The notes beneath the pieces were generated by a model. That model saw nothing but the letters and a program-made list of their open reading frames with translations, was not told the DNA's origin and made no database searches. Position numbers and translations under genes: made by a program. DNA of 64,000 nucleotides, taken from assembly GCA_014898425.1 (NCBI GenBank), contig RCSZ01000015.1, positions 372,001 through 436,000 of the forward strand, read 5' to 3'. This stretch comes from Botryotinia globosa (taxonomy: Eukaryota; Ascomycota; Leotiomycetes; Helotiales; Sclerotiniaceae). Position 1 is the first letter of the stretch, and every line of letters starts with the position of its first letter. Shown here one piece after another: positions 23,895 through 37,419 of this stretch.

Positions 23895-25183
23895 ATGAAG
23901 GATTGTATGGTTTATTTTGTTACGGGGGGGAATAAAGGTATGTTTTTGTCTTTGTGTGGTTTTTGGAGGGGAAGGAAGGGAACAGAAAAAGGGGGCCCCT
24001 TTTTTAAAGTACGGGGTTTCGCTTAGGGGGTTTCCACATTTCTTTCTTTTCTTTGGCATTGTGATGGATTTGGGGCGCGGGGATTTTGCTGAATGGTCTG
24101 GATTTGAATGGAGATGGGAATTTGTATATGGATATGAATATGATAGTCAAGACGGGAAATGAAATAAAAATGGAAGTACTAATATGTGAATGAAATAGGA
24201 ATCGGACTCCAATTAACCCGTACACTTCTCCAGCGCGAAAATACAATTGTCATCGCCACCAAACGCGCTGTTTCTACCGATTCATCTGAGCTGGAAGGAT
24301 TTTCTAGAGTGCAAGGCTCGAGACTTATTATTGTGACGCTTGCTTCGGATATCGGCGATGGGAACGAGAAAGAGAAAGAGAAAGAGAATACGCTTGATGA
24401 TTTGGTAGAGAGATTAAAAAATAAAGGAGTAGAGCGAATCGATACCTTGATCTTGAATGCCGGCGCGGCAACAAGTTTCGAGAGTGTAAAAGAGACGAGC
24501 GTGCAGGAACTACAGGTGCATTTTCAGATTAATACGGTGTGGCCGATTCGGATTTATCAGGTTCTGAGACCTCTTTTGCTGGCTTCTTGTACTTCTGAAG
24601 AGGAGGGAGAGAAGAGAATACAGAAGAAGGTTATTTATGTTTCGAGCTACCTGGGTTCGATTGGGGGAATGGAAGATGAGACGCCGTCGATGGCGTATGG
24701 GATTAGTAAGGCGGCGGGGAATTATTTTGTGAGAAAGCTGCATTTTGAGGAGGAGGGGAGGGGGGTTGTTTGTGTTGCGGTGCATCCAGGGTATGTTTTA
24801 TTTCTTTTCTTTTTTGTTCTTTTGGGTGGGTGGAGTATGCAACGGGGGTGGATGAAGAGGTTTCTGATAATGTGGATAGGAGATTGGCTAATTGTAGAAT
24901 CTTTTAATCGGAATATAGATGGGTCAAAACAGACAATGGACAAGCATTTGCGGATAGTTTGGGGGTGAAAGAGCCACCGATGAGTTTAGAGGAGAGTGTA
25001 AGCGGGGTGATGAGACAGGTGTGTTTAGTTCTTTTACATCGAGGATTGATGGGATATGAGGGGTTTTAAAGAATTCCTGGACAATTGCTAACACTTGATT
25101 TGCGCATTTAGATTGATATAGCGAGTAGGGAAACTACTTCTGGATGCTTTGTTTCTTGGAAGGGAGATGTGGTTCCTTGGTAG
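23895..25183 (+). CDS. Short-chain dehydrogenase/reductase
   Basis: Four exons, 23895-23937, 24199-24790, 24919-25018 and 25112-25183, give 268 aa. The first 43-nt exon supplies MKDCMVYFVTGGNKG and the join completes the Rossmann motif TGGNKGIGLQL (TGxxxGxG). Further motifs: LILNAGAA (NNAG-like), the catalytic Ser in VIYVSSYLGS, and the YxxxK pair in AYGISKAAGN. The third join restores HPGWVKTDNG and the last gives the C-terminal SGCFVSWKGDVVPW. This fits the classical SDR group with C-factor-like or carbonyl-reductase relatives in fungi: cytosolic NAD(P)H-dependent oxidoreductase, substrate unknown. The first intron (261 bp) is several times longer than the others in this window, and the other junctions have standard GTATGT or GTGTGT donors. 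The complete exon set was needed to recover a full domain. Confidence 0.92.
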
Positions 25184-26472
25184 ATTTAGATGGGACCGGT
25201 TAGTAGAAGGGTGGATTGTTAGGGAAGTGGCACTTTCTATACGGACCAGAACGAATAAAGGAATGAATGAATCTGTTTACCTATTGGATCATTTACTTTT
25301 AACTTCGTATGATTATATGGATGAATATTGTGTTGGCTCAATTCTTATGAACGTTGGGGATTCATCGCCCATGATGCCTTAAGTCAAACGACGATTTACT
25401 TCCTAGTATCTAAAGGTTTTATCTGATCTTCAACGTGAAGGAAAAATGGGATGAACATGAAGATATCGAAACAACTCTCTAAACAGAATATCTGTACACA
25501 CTATCTCCCTTCCTCTCTCCCCAAAGACTTATCCGTTCCAACCTCAAACGTTGACCTGCCAATTCGCGACCTCAATTTCCTCGTTACATGTCAATCAATC
25601 CACGAGATTTTTCTAGTGGCAAAATGTTATAAAAATGGAATGATGTGTTAAAAGAATTTGAGAAATTATTGTACAGAGATGATAACAAGGCAATTCTTAT
25701 GGTCTTTAAAGGGCATCGGATCTTGGTGCTATATATTGAAAGTTAGAGTCATCTTAATGATGATATATATAACTAATATATAATATATAAATAATATATA
25801 TACTATATAAACATATTTACATTACATAAACAGTTTTATATAATATACTATCTAATCCCATATTAACTCCATATAAAAAATTTCATATAGTATATATATC
25901 CAGTATATATAATATATATAAAATTTGTTCAATCAATCGAATTAGTTTTTAAAATTAGAATTAATTTCAACTCAACAAAAAATACTTGTCTAAACTTATT
26001 ATTGAATATATATATATATATATTTTAAAACAATACATACTACTACAACACTACAAAAATATCAATTTAAATAAAAGATTTTTATTATTTAAAATTACAT
26101 TTAATATTTATTAAAAAATACTTAAATAATTTTAATATTTATTAAGCCTTTTCAAAATTTCGTTAAAAACATAAAAAAAATTATAATATATATACCATAC
26201 AAACCCTTTAATACCATTTACCAGTTATACATAGCTCCACGAAGGCACATTCTGATTTGAATGGAAGGTTTTGTCGGGGGTGGGTCGCACTATCGGCAAG
26301 TTTAGCCTCCCTGCACTTCCACCTTCCAATTGCGTGCTTTCACACATAACTCATCCTACATTTAACATTACAATCATAACAATCATTACAATTTATACCT
26401 CCCAAAGGTTCTTGACTTCATATTTTGACTATACTTTCAGAAGCTATTCATCTTGTCCTATTTGAATAAATC
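25184..26472. other. Intergenic region with AT-rich core
   Basis: Ordinary sequence to about 25.74 kb, then a 490-bp block of TATATA-type low complexity at about 25740-26230, then about 240 bp leading to the dioxygenase pseudogene. No gene seen. Confidence 0.6.
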
Positions 26473-27570
26473 ATGTCAACCAACTTCTCGGAAATCCCCA
26501 TCTTAGACCGAAGTCTAGCAAATGATCCATCTACAAAACCACAACTCTTGAAAGAACTCAAACATGTTCTACTGAACGTAGGATTTCTCCATGTGAAAAA
26601 TCATGGCGTTCCTAAAGATACGGTGGATGAAATTGTGAATTTCCTACCAAGTTTATTTGCACTTCTGACGAGGAAAAGAATTCGATAGCTTTGGAAAAGT
26701 CACCACATTTTCTAGGTTATAGTAGGATGGGAGCAGAGACTACGGCTCAAATATCAGATCAAAAAGAACAATTTGAATTTGCGACCGAATTGGAATCTTC
26801 TTGGGTTGAAGGAGATCCAATTTATAAAAAACTGCTGGGGCCAAATCAGGTGAATATCACGTGTATTTAAATGATGATGCATCATTCTGACATCTTGATA
26901 GTGGCCTTCATCTCTTCCGTCAATCCGTACTATTATTAGAAATTGCATTCAAGCATTGTTTGAACTTTCCACACGATTTCTCACACTCATCGCGGAAGCA
27001 TTAAATATTCCTCCATCATCACTTCACTCCTTTCTTTCACCTCAGCACCGCTTAAGAGTCGTTGATTATAGTCCCATCACCTCACCCAACAATAACCAAG
27101 GTGTAGGACCTCATAAAGATTCATCAGGGTGGTGACCCTTCTTCTTCTTCAAGCTTCTCCTCCTCATATCAGTGGTCTTCAAGCTATGAATCGATCAGGA
27201 GCATGGATCGATGTACAGAATATCCCCGGAACATTTGTTGTCAATATTGGACAAGCTTTTGAAGTAGCCACTAATAGTTTATGTCTGGCTACAATACATA
27301 GAGTACTATCTAGCGAGTATGACGGATATAGTATTCCTTTTTTTCAAGGTATAAGAGATGATGCTACGAAAAAGGATTTTGAGGATTTATGGCCAATTAG
27401 AGGGGCAAGGAACGAAGGAACCGGAAAAGGGTAAGAGCATAGACTCGCCATTTTTTAGTGGAAAGTATGATACTTGGGGAGAATCTCAGCTGAGAACAAA
27501 GGTTCGAAGTCATAGAGATGCGGGAAAGAGGTTTTATCCTTCTGTTTTTGATAGGTATGTTAATGAGTAA
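26473..27570 (+). pseudogene. Frameshifted 2OG-Fe(II) dioxygenase (IPNS-like)
   Basis: Starts MSTNFSEIPILDRSLANDPS and is clearly an isopenicillin-N-synthase-like 2-oxoglutarate/Fe(II) oxygenase: the N-terminal LNVGFLHVKNHGVP, then SPHFLGYSRMGAETTA, the metal-binding HxD in GPHKDSSGW, and the distal LATIHRVLSSEYDGYSIPFF with its His and Arg-x-Ser. One normal intron separates LLGPNQ from WPSSLPS (GTGAAT..GATAG, about 26850-26900). The frame is broken three times: one base missing near 26668, one missing near 27131 just after the HxD motif, and one extra base (or two missing) near 27395. No splice signals explain these. Past each break the family sequence continues without decay, up to SVFDRYVNE and the stop at 27570, so the lesions are recent or are assembly errors. 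Full length would be about 335 aa. Confidence 0.85.
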
Positions 27571-28227
27571 TTGTCACTCACGAGGCAAGACCTAAGCTTT
27601 CCACCGGGATTCGATTGCTTCCTTATAAGGTCTTGAGTTGTGATTATGAGACCTGGCTTCATGGTTTTAGATTGACCAGAGAATCCACTCGCTACCAATC
27701 CCCACGATGCAAGTTTACATTCAAACTGTTGAAAATTACATACGGAACATAACATCAAGATTTAACCACGATCGAAAAGATTCGGCATGCTAAAAAAAGA
27801 ATCAGAGAGGTCAATATTTACACTCAGACTTTAAGTTGACCTTCATTCATTGGGCGCTAAAGCCAAAAAAAGACAAGAATTCTCAGAGCTCCTCCATGCC
27901 GTCGAAATACTTATGAGGCTATGGTGATAGAACTTTATTCAAAGTGTCCTTGCACGGAAACTATTCGATCATAAATCTGTCATCTGAATTCAGAGTAAAA
28001 GGTCCACGTGCTCGGTGTCATAGGCTTGGTTTCAAAGTTGCTATCATCTGGAAATATCGCTATGTATTCAGGTGTGGTACTCATCAGTGTTAGAGAACCA
28101 TAGCATAGTAGCAAAAGTAACAATTTTGATGCTCAATTGCATCATGTAGGTGTTTGAATCAATGCATCTTATTTCCTATCTTAATTCGACACTATTACAA
28201 TGCTGCAATGATTGGTCCTATTCCACA
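27571..28227. other. Intergenic region between convergent genes
   Basis: 3' flanks of the dioxygenase (+) and the first SRR1-like gene (-). No gene seen. Confidence 0.5.
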
Positions 28228-29589
28228 TCATGCACAAACTTCATCATCCTTAAATTCTGACCTTTTTCGAATAAAATACACCGAAATTACCATGTCTGAC
28301 AGAAACTGCAAGTGCGCTCTCGCTACTCCTCCCGCAAATTCAATACAGTCGCATCTCTTTTCGATCGATTTTCTCCAAAATAACTGGGTTACAACCATAC
28401 CATGGCATATACCAACTTCAGGAATATCTTTACAGCTATAAGATCTTTTCATGAAAGCACGTCCCAACTTGTATTCCCACCAAGTTTTGACTTTTTCTTT
28501 CTCGAAGAAACTCTTCAAGGAACCTCGTTTTCTAACATTCGGTTGGTTCCGGACTTGATTACTAGACTCTTCCTCTCTTTCCAAAATATGCCCTCTAGTT
28601 AAAAATGGAATTCCCATCTTGATAAAAGCTGCAGGCCAATGTCCTTCCATGGCTCGATCTTCCAGGTATCTATAGCCGCCGATTTTAACTACTAATGTCT
28701 CTCCGTTGATGGAATTAAATCCTTCAGGATCTGGTACAGTTTCAAATCCGTATTTTGCAAAAAATCTTGCATCTCGAGGGCAGAACTCTGGATCTTGCAT
28801 TAAGTTCCTGGCGTTGGGTGAAATTTCTGTAATGATTGTTAAAATCCCGGTTCCTATCCATTAATATTCGACCAACTTACCTAAGATCTCCATAAGTTTC
28901 AGAAGTACCGCAAATTGTTCAAAAGATCTCTTTGGCTCATCGTAAGGGCGATGAAGGGATCCCAATGCAAAACAAACAACATTTGTTGGCTTTACCTTGC
29001 CTTTCATCATACTCTTAACAAGTCTTCTCAGTTTGGCTTCATCCTCACTGTGGAGCTTGTATTTCTCAAATATCGCATCCAGTGCCGATTCCTCCAAGCC
29101 ACGGTATTCTGACCAGCCTCTGATCACTGTCAATCCTTCTCCGGATCCAGTCCACTCCTCTTGCTCTCTATAAATGCTTATGATTAGATATCTTTCCTAA
29201 AACTATGATGATAGAAATTATGTGTACCTATAGAACTCGATTTTCTCAGCATCGGGAGAATTCAACGAGAATCCGCCTGGACCTTCCGATGAGAATCCTT
29301 CTGGACTTTCATACTCATGCCATTCATTATACTCTCCCAACATCATCCATTTTTTATCTCCACATCGAATAATATCTCCAATATCCCAATGACCCGTAGG
29401 TGGAGAAAATGGTGTATCTGTCAATGTAGTGGCTGGTGAATCTGCGACAATTTTCACCTCCATATCTTTGGATTCTCCATTTGTAGGTGGAGAATGCATA
29501 TCGAGGGTCTTGAAAATGTCTCTGTATGTATCTGTTACCACGCGTATATCCATTCCGCCGAATTTGTTATTGTCTGGGATAGAAGCCAT
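28228..29589 (-). CDS. SRR1-like domain protein (copy 1)
   Basis: Minus-strand gene with three exons, 29228-29589, 28881-29167 and 28228-28826, 415 aa. Introns are GTACAC..ATAG and GTAAGT..ACAG, both frame-preserving. An N-terminal module ends in GDIIRCGDKKWMMLGEYNEW and is shared with the next gene. The centre carries the start of an SRR1-like domain, KPTNVVCFALGSLHRPY followed by the helix SFEQFAVLLKLMEIL, and after the second join QDPEFCPRDARFFAKYGFE and TLVVKIGGYRYLEDRAMEG, matching the SRR1 pattern of GLGS, then D-x-x-F-s, then a changed hydrophobic strand. SRR1 domain proteins are known from plant light signalling and yeast Ber1 (microtubule/heme links), but the biochemical role is not established. 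The C-terminal 120 residues are not recognised. Confidence 0.85.
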
Positions 29590-30140
29590 ATCGGTGGCTT
29601 TTGTTTTGTTGTTGTGGTTATTTGGATTCAGAAATAACGTCTAAATAAAATAACCAGATGTATATATGCAAGTAATTTCGCTTAGAAGTGGGGTCATGCC
29701 GTATGAAGAGTTTGAAATGGAAGATTGAAATACAGTGAATGGTATGATATCTTGATTTGTCTCTGCTATTTATTCACTTGTCTAGTAAATTGTGGCGAGC
29801 ACTTAAATTATTCACTTGATACTATAGTATGATTTGGCACTCTAAGGAATTTGAACAGCTAATGTACACATTCTTTCTGAATTTTCAGCTCACTTTAGGT
29901 ATTATCCTCAAAATCAAAAAGAGCATCTACTGTTATTAATTTTACGTCACATTTTACTCCGTAAAGACACCATAGAAACATGGAAATCAAATAATTCATC
30001 GAAGCTGTAAACTATGAAGAGAGAAGAGCTGACAATGCAGAGCAATCCTCTTTCTTAACCTTAAGCCTAGGCACAAATTCCCCTAATATCATATTCGAGA
30101 AGCATAAATATGCTTCCGCGAATTATCCTGTCTAAGAAGC
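29590..30140. other. Spacer between the tandem SRR1-like genes
   Basis: 551 bp holding the promoter of copy 1 and the 3' flank of copy 2. No gene seen. Confidence 0.55.
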
Positions 30141-31564
30141 CTAGAAATATCGATCAAGATCTCTTTGAGAAAAAAGTGATCCCACCAATCTCCAAACATC
30201 TACAACCCATTTCCCTCCTACTACCTCTTTTCTCCAGAATAACTTAGTAAATCTCATACCAGTGCCAATACTACTAATCGGAGGAATCTCCTTGTAATCA
30301 TAAGTGTTTTGAATCGCCACAAACTTCTTTTTTCCATCCCACCAATTATCCATGGGAGGTCTTCCTTCACCACGATACCAATTGCGAATTCCCTGTACAA
30401 TCTTGCTTCTGTTTTCCAAGATAAAACCCATCGTAATGAATACTGCAGGCCAAGGACGATCCATAATTCGCTGATTCATAAAGTTATATCCACCAACTTG
30501 GAAGACTAAGGTTTCCTCATTTACAGCTTCAAATCCTTGAGGGTCATCTACAACTTCGAATCCGAGGCGTGTAAGAAATCTCTTATCTCCAGGTGAAAAA
30601 TCGGGATCTTGCATAACTTTTCTTGCAGTGGGTGGAATCTCTATAGAAGATATTAGCGATCAAGGTCTTTTAGCAAGATGTTCATCAAGAATTATTCATA
30701 CCCAAAAGTTCCATAATCTTCATGAGAACTGCCAATTGTTCAAATGATGCTTTCCTCTCTCCACATCGTTCAAAAGATCCCAAACCAAGACAAGCTACAT
30801 TCTTCGGCTTTACTTTGCCTTCTTTCATCGAATCCAAAAAATCTCGAAGCATCTTAACATCTTCGTGCTGGATAGAAGTTCCTATTTTCGTCGCCTCCAA
30901 ATATTCATCGAACAATCTCTTAATTGTGACTTCATCTTCATGTTGGATTACATTCCCCTCCTTCATTGTTTCTGAGAGTTTTCTGAGAGTCTTTCCGTTC
31001 TCATGCTGAATTTTGTATTTCTCAAACTCATTATCTAAGTTTTCCTCTCGTCGTTGATAACCAGTGTAACATTGACCGACTTCGAGTTGTTTTCTGTATC
31101 CACTCCAATGGTCTTGAAATCTAAATTCCTGTCATCAGGTTTTTGAACTTTTTCCAGAACTCTTGGTACTAAATATCTACTTACCTAAAGAAATCCGCAT
31201 CCTTAAATCCGCAAAACTTTATCTGAAAAGCATCCGGTCCCTTAGTTTCATGCCATTGTCCATCGCTTTTCAGAGTCATCCATTTCTGGTTGTAGGAAAC
31301 TATATCTCCAACATCACATGGACTTTTGGGGTGGATGAATGATGTAGATTCGGTGGTTGAAGCTGTTATTATCGAACTCTCCATATCGGTAGTTCTTCTG
31401 TTGTATTTTGGAGAAGAAATCGTTGCAATCGTTGTACTTGTGTCTTCTTCCGTCTCTGAATCATGAAAGTTCTTACTGTTTGTAGTAGAAGTGATGACCG
31501 GTTCAGGTGCAGCTGCTTTTGACACCACGTTATTGGATTCTGTGATATCCATCGGAGAAGTCAT
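30141..31564 (-). CDS. SRR1-like domain protein (copy 2, expanded linker)
   Basis: Three exons, 31185-31564, 30702-31120 and 30141-30640, 432 aa, with intron positions and phases identical to copy 1, which shows they are duplicates. The acceptor TTTAG at 31121 is chosen because the alternative 8 bases earlier runs into a stop. Exon 1 contains CDVGDIVSYNQKWMTLKSDG, equivalent to the module in copy 1. Exon 2 contains KPKNVACLGLGSFERCG and SFEQLAVLMKIMELL; exon 3 starts EIPPTARKVMQDPDFSPGDK and continues with GFEVVDDPQGFEAVNEETLV. Before the SRR1 start, exon 2 holds three imperfect copies of an IQHE-x-x-x-x-LR-x-L unit, only one of which has a counterpart in copy 1. Function unknown, as for copy 1. 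Confidence 0.85.
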
Positions 31565-32057
31565 AGTGAAATCTTGACTGTGTTGTTGTGATTATGGAAG
31601 GAAAAGGTCAAATATAAAATCCTTCATGTAACTTCTTAGCGAGATCTTTGCCTCGATAACTTCGCCTAAAAGTAATCATGCCATACTGTATTAGTGTAGA
31701 TTTGGGATTGAATTAGATGAGTAGGTATGTACGGCAAATCGCAGGATTTTCTTAGCACATTTCTGCTATTCACCAACCGGCATTTTTAAAAGATCTTTCA
31801 CATGTAATCCGCATTCACTGGAGTCAAAACTTCTTCACGAAAGACATAATAAAGTACTCATAGATTCTATGATTGACAAAAAATAACGAATTTTATTTTC
31901 AATCTACCCTTCAATCTGTAGTTTGTTGTTTCACACAAGTCATTGGCCTTATCAACAGAATCACCTGCGCTTTAGTCGTCTGTTGTATCCAGTGTAGGCA
32001 TTAATTAGTATATTATAGTAATACGATAGTATATATAAAGTTTTTAATATAATGGAT
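31565..32057. other. Upstream region of SRR1-like copy 2
   Basis: Promoter of copy 2 on the minus strand, ending abruptly at the target-site duplication of the LTR element. No gene seen. Confidence 0.55.
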
Positions 32058-32062
32058 AATAT

Positions 32063-32212
32063 TGTTAGGGTACGGGTAAAGACTTATATTGTATCATAAG
32101 GGTTTTAAATATTATAAAAGGTTGAGGTTTTATTATAGGAATTAGGGTATGCTAAGGGTATATTAAAAGTTTGTGTTTAAAGTATAAAGGTAATATAATT
32201 AGTATTATAATA
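32063..32212. repeat. Left LTR (150 bp), C-depleted
   Basis: Aligns to the right LTR without gaps. By hand count 44 of 150 positions differ, 43 of them transitions. Most differences are T here against C in the other copy. Confidence 0.88.
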
Positions 32213-35200
32213 ATATTCTTCTTTTAGGGTTTGTTTATTTTAAATAAGTTAAGGTATAGACTAACTTTATTATTTTTCGATAAAGTTATAAGAAAATGAT
32301 TCAATAAACCAGCTTATTATTATATCTAAATTAAATAAATAATGAAATTAATCAAATAAAAACCCAAAATCCTTTGAAATAATATTAGAAAACTCTAATT
32401 TTTATTATAAAGTTAAAACAAACTATTTTTAAAATAATAATTAATTAATGGATTTTTTTGATTCATTTAGTTTTTGTTTAAAAGTTATTTCTAATATAAT
32501 AATATTTGAGATGATAAATTTTTTGAATTCAATTTATATAAATGGGTTTAATTTATTCAAATATATTAAGTGAAATATAATAATTATTCCTTTTTAATCT
32601 TAGAAATTCTTAGCTGATTATTATAATAATGAATAATATTTCTATTTGATATAATAATAGAAATTATATTTATTATAATAATTAAGAATCTTTTCGAATT
32701 TCTATTATTTGATTTCCTTATATATTTCGTTATCTTTTTCGAAAACTCGATTTTGATTTCTATATAATTTAATAATATTAATAATATTTTAATCTAATAA
32801 TTCTAATAAATAATAAAGCAATCGAAATAATAAATTATAGAATATTAGAAAAAATCTTAAAGTTGACTAGAAATTATAATAAACAAACTTATTTATAGAT
32901 TTTAAGGATTTTACAAAAGCTATCCCATTTAATTTTTTTATTTTTATTAAATGATTAGTTTTTATATTTTTTGTATTAATCTATACCTTATTATCTTTTT
33001 TGTAAATAGGAATATCAATATAGATTTTATTAATATAGTTTTTATATTTCTGGATTGATTAAATTACAAACACTTTAAATTTAATTAGAATAAAATCAAA
33101 TCTGTTTGTAATCTTATTGATTTTAAAAAACTCTTATTTCTTTTAATATAATAAATTCAATAGGGTTAATATAAATGATTTAATTTTGAAGTATAGATAA
33201 TAATTATAATTAATCAAAAATAGGGATATACTAATAGTTTTTGATATAATATTGTTTAATATAAATTCTGTGAATAAAAGTCAATTAGATTAATTGTTTT
33301 AGTAGAAGTTTATAAAAGTGTAAAGGTATTATTTAATTATAATATTAATTCTTTTTATTTAATTATTGGATTTAGGATAAAATGAAAAAATTATTTCAAA
33401 ATAATCAATAAATATTTAAATAGATACTTTTAGAATTTAGAAATAAATTGAAAGTTTTTATTGAATATAATATTATCGGAAGTATTATATAAATAATAAA
33501 TCTTTTTAACAAATCGATTTAAAAGCTTTTTTACAGATAATTTTATAATTAATATAAAATATTATATTTTAATCAAATAGTAGATAATTGTAATAATATA
33601 TTAATATTTCTTTTTATAATATTTATTGATTGATAATGATATAATATAATTGATAAAGATATTGGATTAGAGGTGGAATGGTATTGATAAGGGTTTAAAG
33701 AATTTAGATATAATGAAATAGAAAGCTTTGATATGAAAATATAGTTGATAAGTTTATATAAATATTTTAATCTTTTTGGATATATTAAGCTATCAATATA
33801 TATAAGAAATAAGATTAATAGTTTTGATATAATTTGAATATTTAATTAATCTAATTGAATATATATGGTATATAATTTATATATAAAATTTAACAAAAAA
33901 AGAAATGAAAAAGCGATTATAATAAAAGATTTTATTATTTATTAATTTATAATTTTATAAAACTATTCAAAGGTTTTTTTGAATATTTAATAATTAATAG
34001 TAGGTAAAGGGATTTCGAAATATTGTATATATAATTGTAATTAATTTAAATGATTTATATATTTTATTAATAAAATCATCGATTGATTTATTAATATTAG
34101 GAATAATTATATCTATCAAGATTATAATTAGATCTAAATTGTTATTCATTTATTAAATAATATCCTTGAATATAACAATATCAAATATTTGTTTTAGAAA
34201 AATTATCTATAAGTAATTCTTGATTCGATTATTATTAGAATTGATATGTATTAAGTAATCTTTAATTTTATAATTTAAAGTATTGGAATAAATAATCTTG
34301 TAATTAGATTAATATATAATATAGAAATTGAATTTCGATAAGAATTCGGTTTATCTAATTTATTATTAATTTAATATCTTTATTGATATAAAGTATTCGA
34401 AGTTTTTATAATTAGTAATAATTTCGAATAGTTTTTGAATGTTATATAATTCTGGTCTTTATTTCTTTAATAATTTTATAATTACTAGGAATTTTTTATT
34501 ATAAATTTTGTAATTGTATTTAATAATATTATATTTTGATAAGAAGTATATTATTAGATATAGATATCCTTTATTATTGTATTACAAAAAGATATTATTT
34601 ATAATTTAATTAAAAGTATTAATTTTAATGATTATATAGTAATAATAATTAAATATAATAAGAATCGAAGTAAAGAAAAAAGTGTTTTTCAATGTTATAA
34701 AAGTATTCTTTTATTTAGAATTTTAGTTCTATATCTTTTTTTTTTAGGAGATAATTAAGAGCTTTTATAATTTTAAAAAAATTGTGAATAAAAAATTGAT
34801 AAAAATTGGTAAATTCGAGGAAACGCTAAAGGTTTTTGAATTTAATTAATAATTTCTAGTTGAATATAATATTAATGTTTTTTGGATTTATTTTTATACT
34901 TTTTGGAATAATAATTAAGTTGAGATATTTGATTCTTTTTATTTCAAACTTATATTTATTAATATTAATTTATAATTTGATATTAATTAGTTATTGAATA
35001 ATTTTGTGAATATATCTTTTGTAATCTATAATATTTTTGAAATAGATTAAAATATTATTTAAATATATTATACAAGTTTTATTTAGAAGGTTAAAAAGAA
35101 TATAATTGATATAATTCTAAAATAAGATTAATATATTATAAAGTTTGAAAAATATCATTAGTGATTTGAATAGATCGAAATATATAATAAAAATAGTTTT

Positions 35201-37419
35201 CTATTTGTGACTTTTTGTAATTTGTAATTTATTAAAAATAATAATAATATCAAATTTAATATAAATTTTAATATAATATAAGATATCGAAGATTTCTTTA
35301 ATTAGTAATAGAGGATATCAGTTTTTAATAATAACATTATTTAAATTCTAATAATTTTAACAAATCCGAATACCTCCCCTTAGTTTAGTAATTAAAAGAA
35401 GTAAAACAGCCAATCAGAAACGAAATTCTCAAATAAATCTCTTATTCAAATTATCATTAAGTTATCTACAAACAATTTGAAATTCAATTAAGAATATTAA
35501 ACAGCTCTTATTATATAATAATTCTTTATTTAACATAATCTCAATCTTATAATCCTATAAATATTATAATAAAAGTTTATTAATAAAAGAAAATAGAAAT
35601 CCCAGATATAAATTACAAAACTAAAGAAACAGCTTATTTTAAATCTTTGATATAAAAGAAATAAATTGATTTATCTTTTCTATAAACTCATTAATATTAT
35701 TATCTATTAAACTTTAATATAATTAAATAAAATCTTTAATTATTATATAATATAAATTACAAACTCTATCTAATTTGTCTTAGAATACTTTTGTAATATA
35801 AATATTATTATTCTTATAGAATTATATAAAGCTATTAATTATAAAAAAATTTATATTTTATATTTCAAAATAAATATTTTATATAATATTGAGTGATTTG
35901 TTTAAAGGATTTAATAATAATAATAATAATAAAGGTAGAGTATTTTGATTTTATAATGGTTTCCTATACTTTTTAAAATTGATAATAAATTGAGTTGGGA
36001 TTGATTTTAAGAATAATTGATTAAAAATTATTTTAGTTTGAGTATTTACTTTATTATTAATATAGTAAGTATAATAAAGATTTTTATTGAATATTTTGAG
36101 ATTGATAATATTAAAGTTTTTTTAAATATTTGAAATCTTAATAGATTTGAGAATTATTGATTGATTTTGGAATAATAAGGATTTAACTTTGAAATTTTTA
36201 TTAATAATATCTTTTATAAAAGCTTATTTCGAAATGAGTTTTTATAAAAGCAATTTGAGATCGATTAGTATAACTTTATTATTTTTTAGTAAAATTATTT
36301 TATAATTATTAGATATATTGAGAATAATAATTATTATAGTATTAATAGAATAATAATATTTCGAGTAATATAGAAATATAAATTTAAATGTTATTATTAA
36401 TTAATTGATAATAGGGTTATAATATTGAAATCAAAGAAAATCAAAAATTGTTAGATTTATAATTGATAGGGTAGTAATATAAAACAAATCGATTTTTCGA
36501 TAATTATTGATTTATATATCTAGAAATATATATTGAAAAAAGATATTAAAGGGTTTTCTATTGATTAGAAATAGATAATGGATATAAAGAAAGGGATATA
36601 TAAATATTTAAAATTTGAAAACAATTTTTTTATTAATAAAGCTATAGTTTATAATTTTATTATTTATAAGGCTAATAAACGGAATAATTATATTAGATAT
36701 AAAAAAAATCTTTGTTGAGATTTTAAAAGATTTATTATTTATTATTTTAAGATATTAAAAATCCCTAAATATAATTAATCTTTTAATTTATAAAAATAAA
36801 TTTTTTATAAAGGATTTTAATTTACAATTGTAAATCGAGATTAATTTTTTGATATATTAAACTAAAAAATTGAGTTTTTATTTTTCTTTGAATAAATAGA
36901 TTCTTTAATATATCTTTCCAAATTAAATTCTTAAGTAAAGTTAAAAAAGATTAATAAAGTATAGTATAATAGTATAATTAAAAAATGATTGATAGATGGG
37001 AATAAATTTTGATATAAGAAATTAATAGTATTATAATAATATCTAAGATTTTAATATTAATTAATTATAAAAAAGCAATTGATATAAAGGTTGTATTCTA
37101 TATTAATATTAATATTATATTTCATATTATTAATTTATCTTTTATTATAATTATCCTTAATATAACCAGATTTTTTATAATAAAAATAAAGACTAAAATC
37201 AAAACATTACTTTCAAATATAATAAGATAAAAAATATTAACTTTATCAAATAATATCTAATTGCATAGAATTACTAAATAACTCTGATACAAGAAAAACT
37301 ACAATTAAAGCTGACTTTCTATTGTAATATCTCAATTAATTATAATTGAAATTAATACCCTAACTCTTATATTAATTATCAAAGTAAATTTTCTCTTCTA
37401 AATTATTATAAACATCTTA

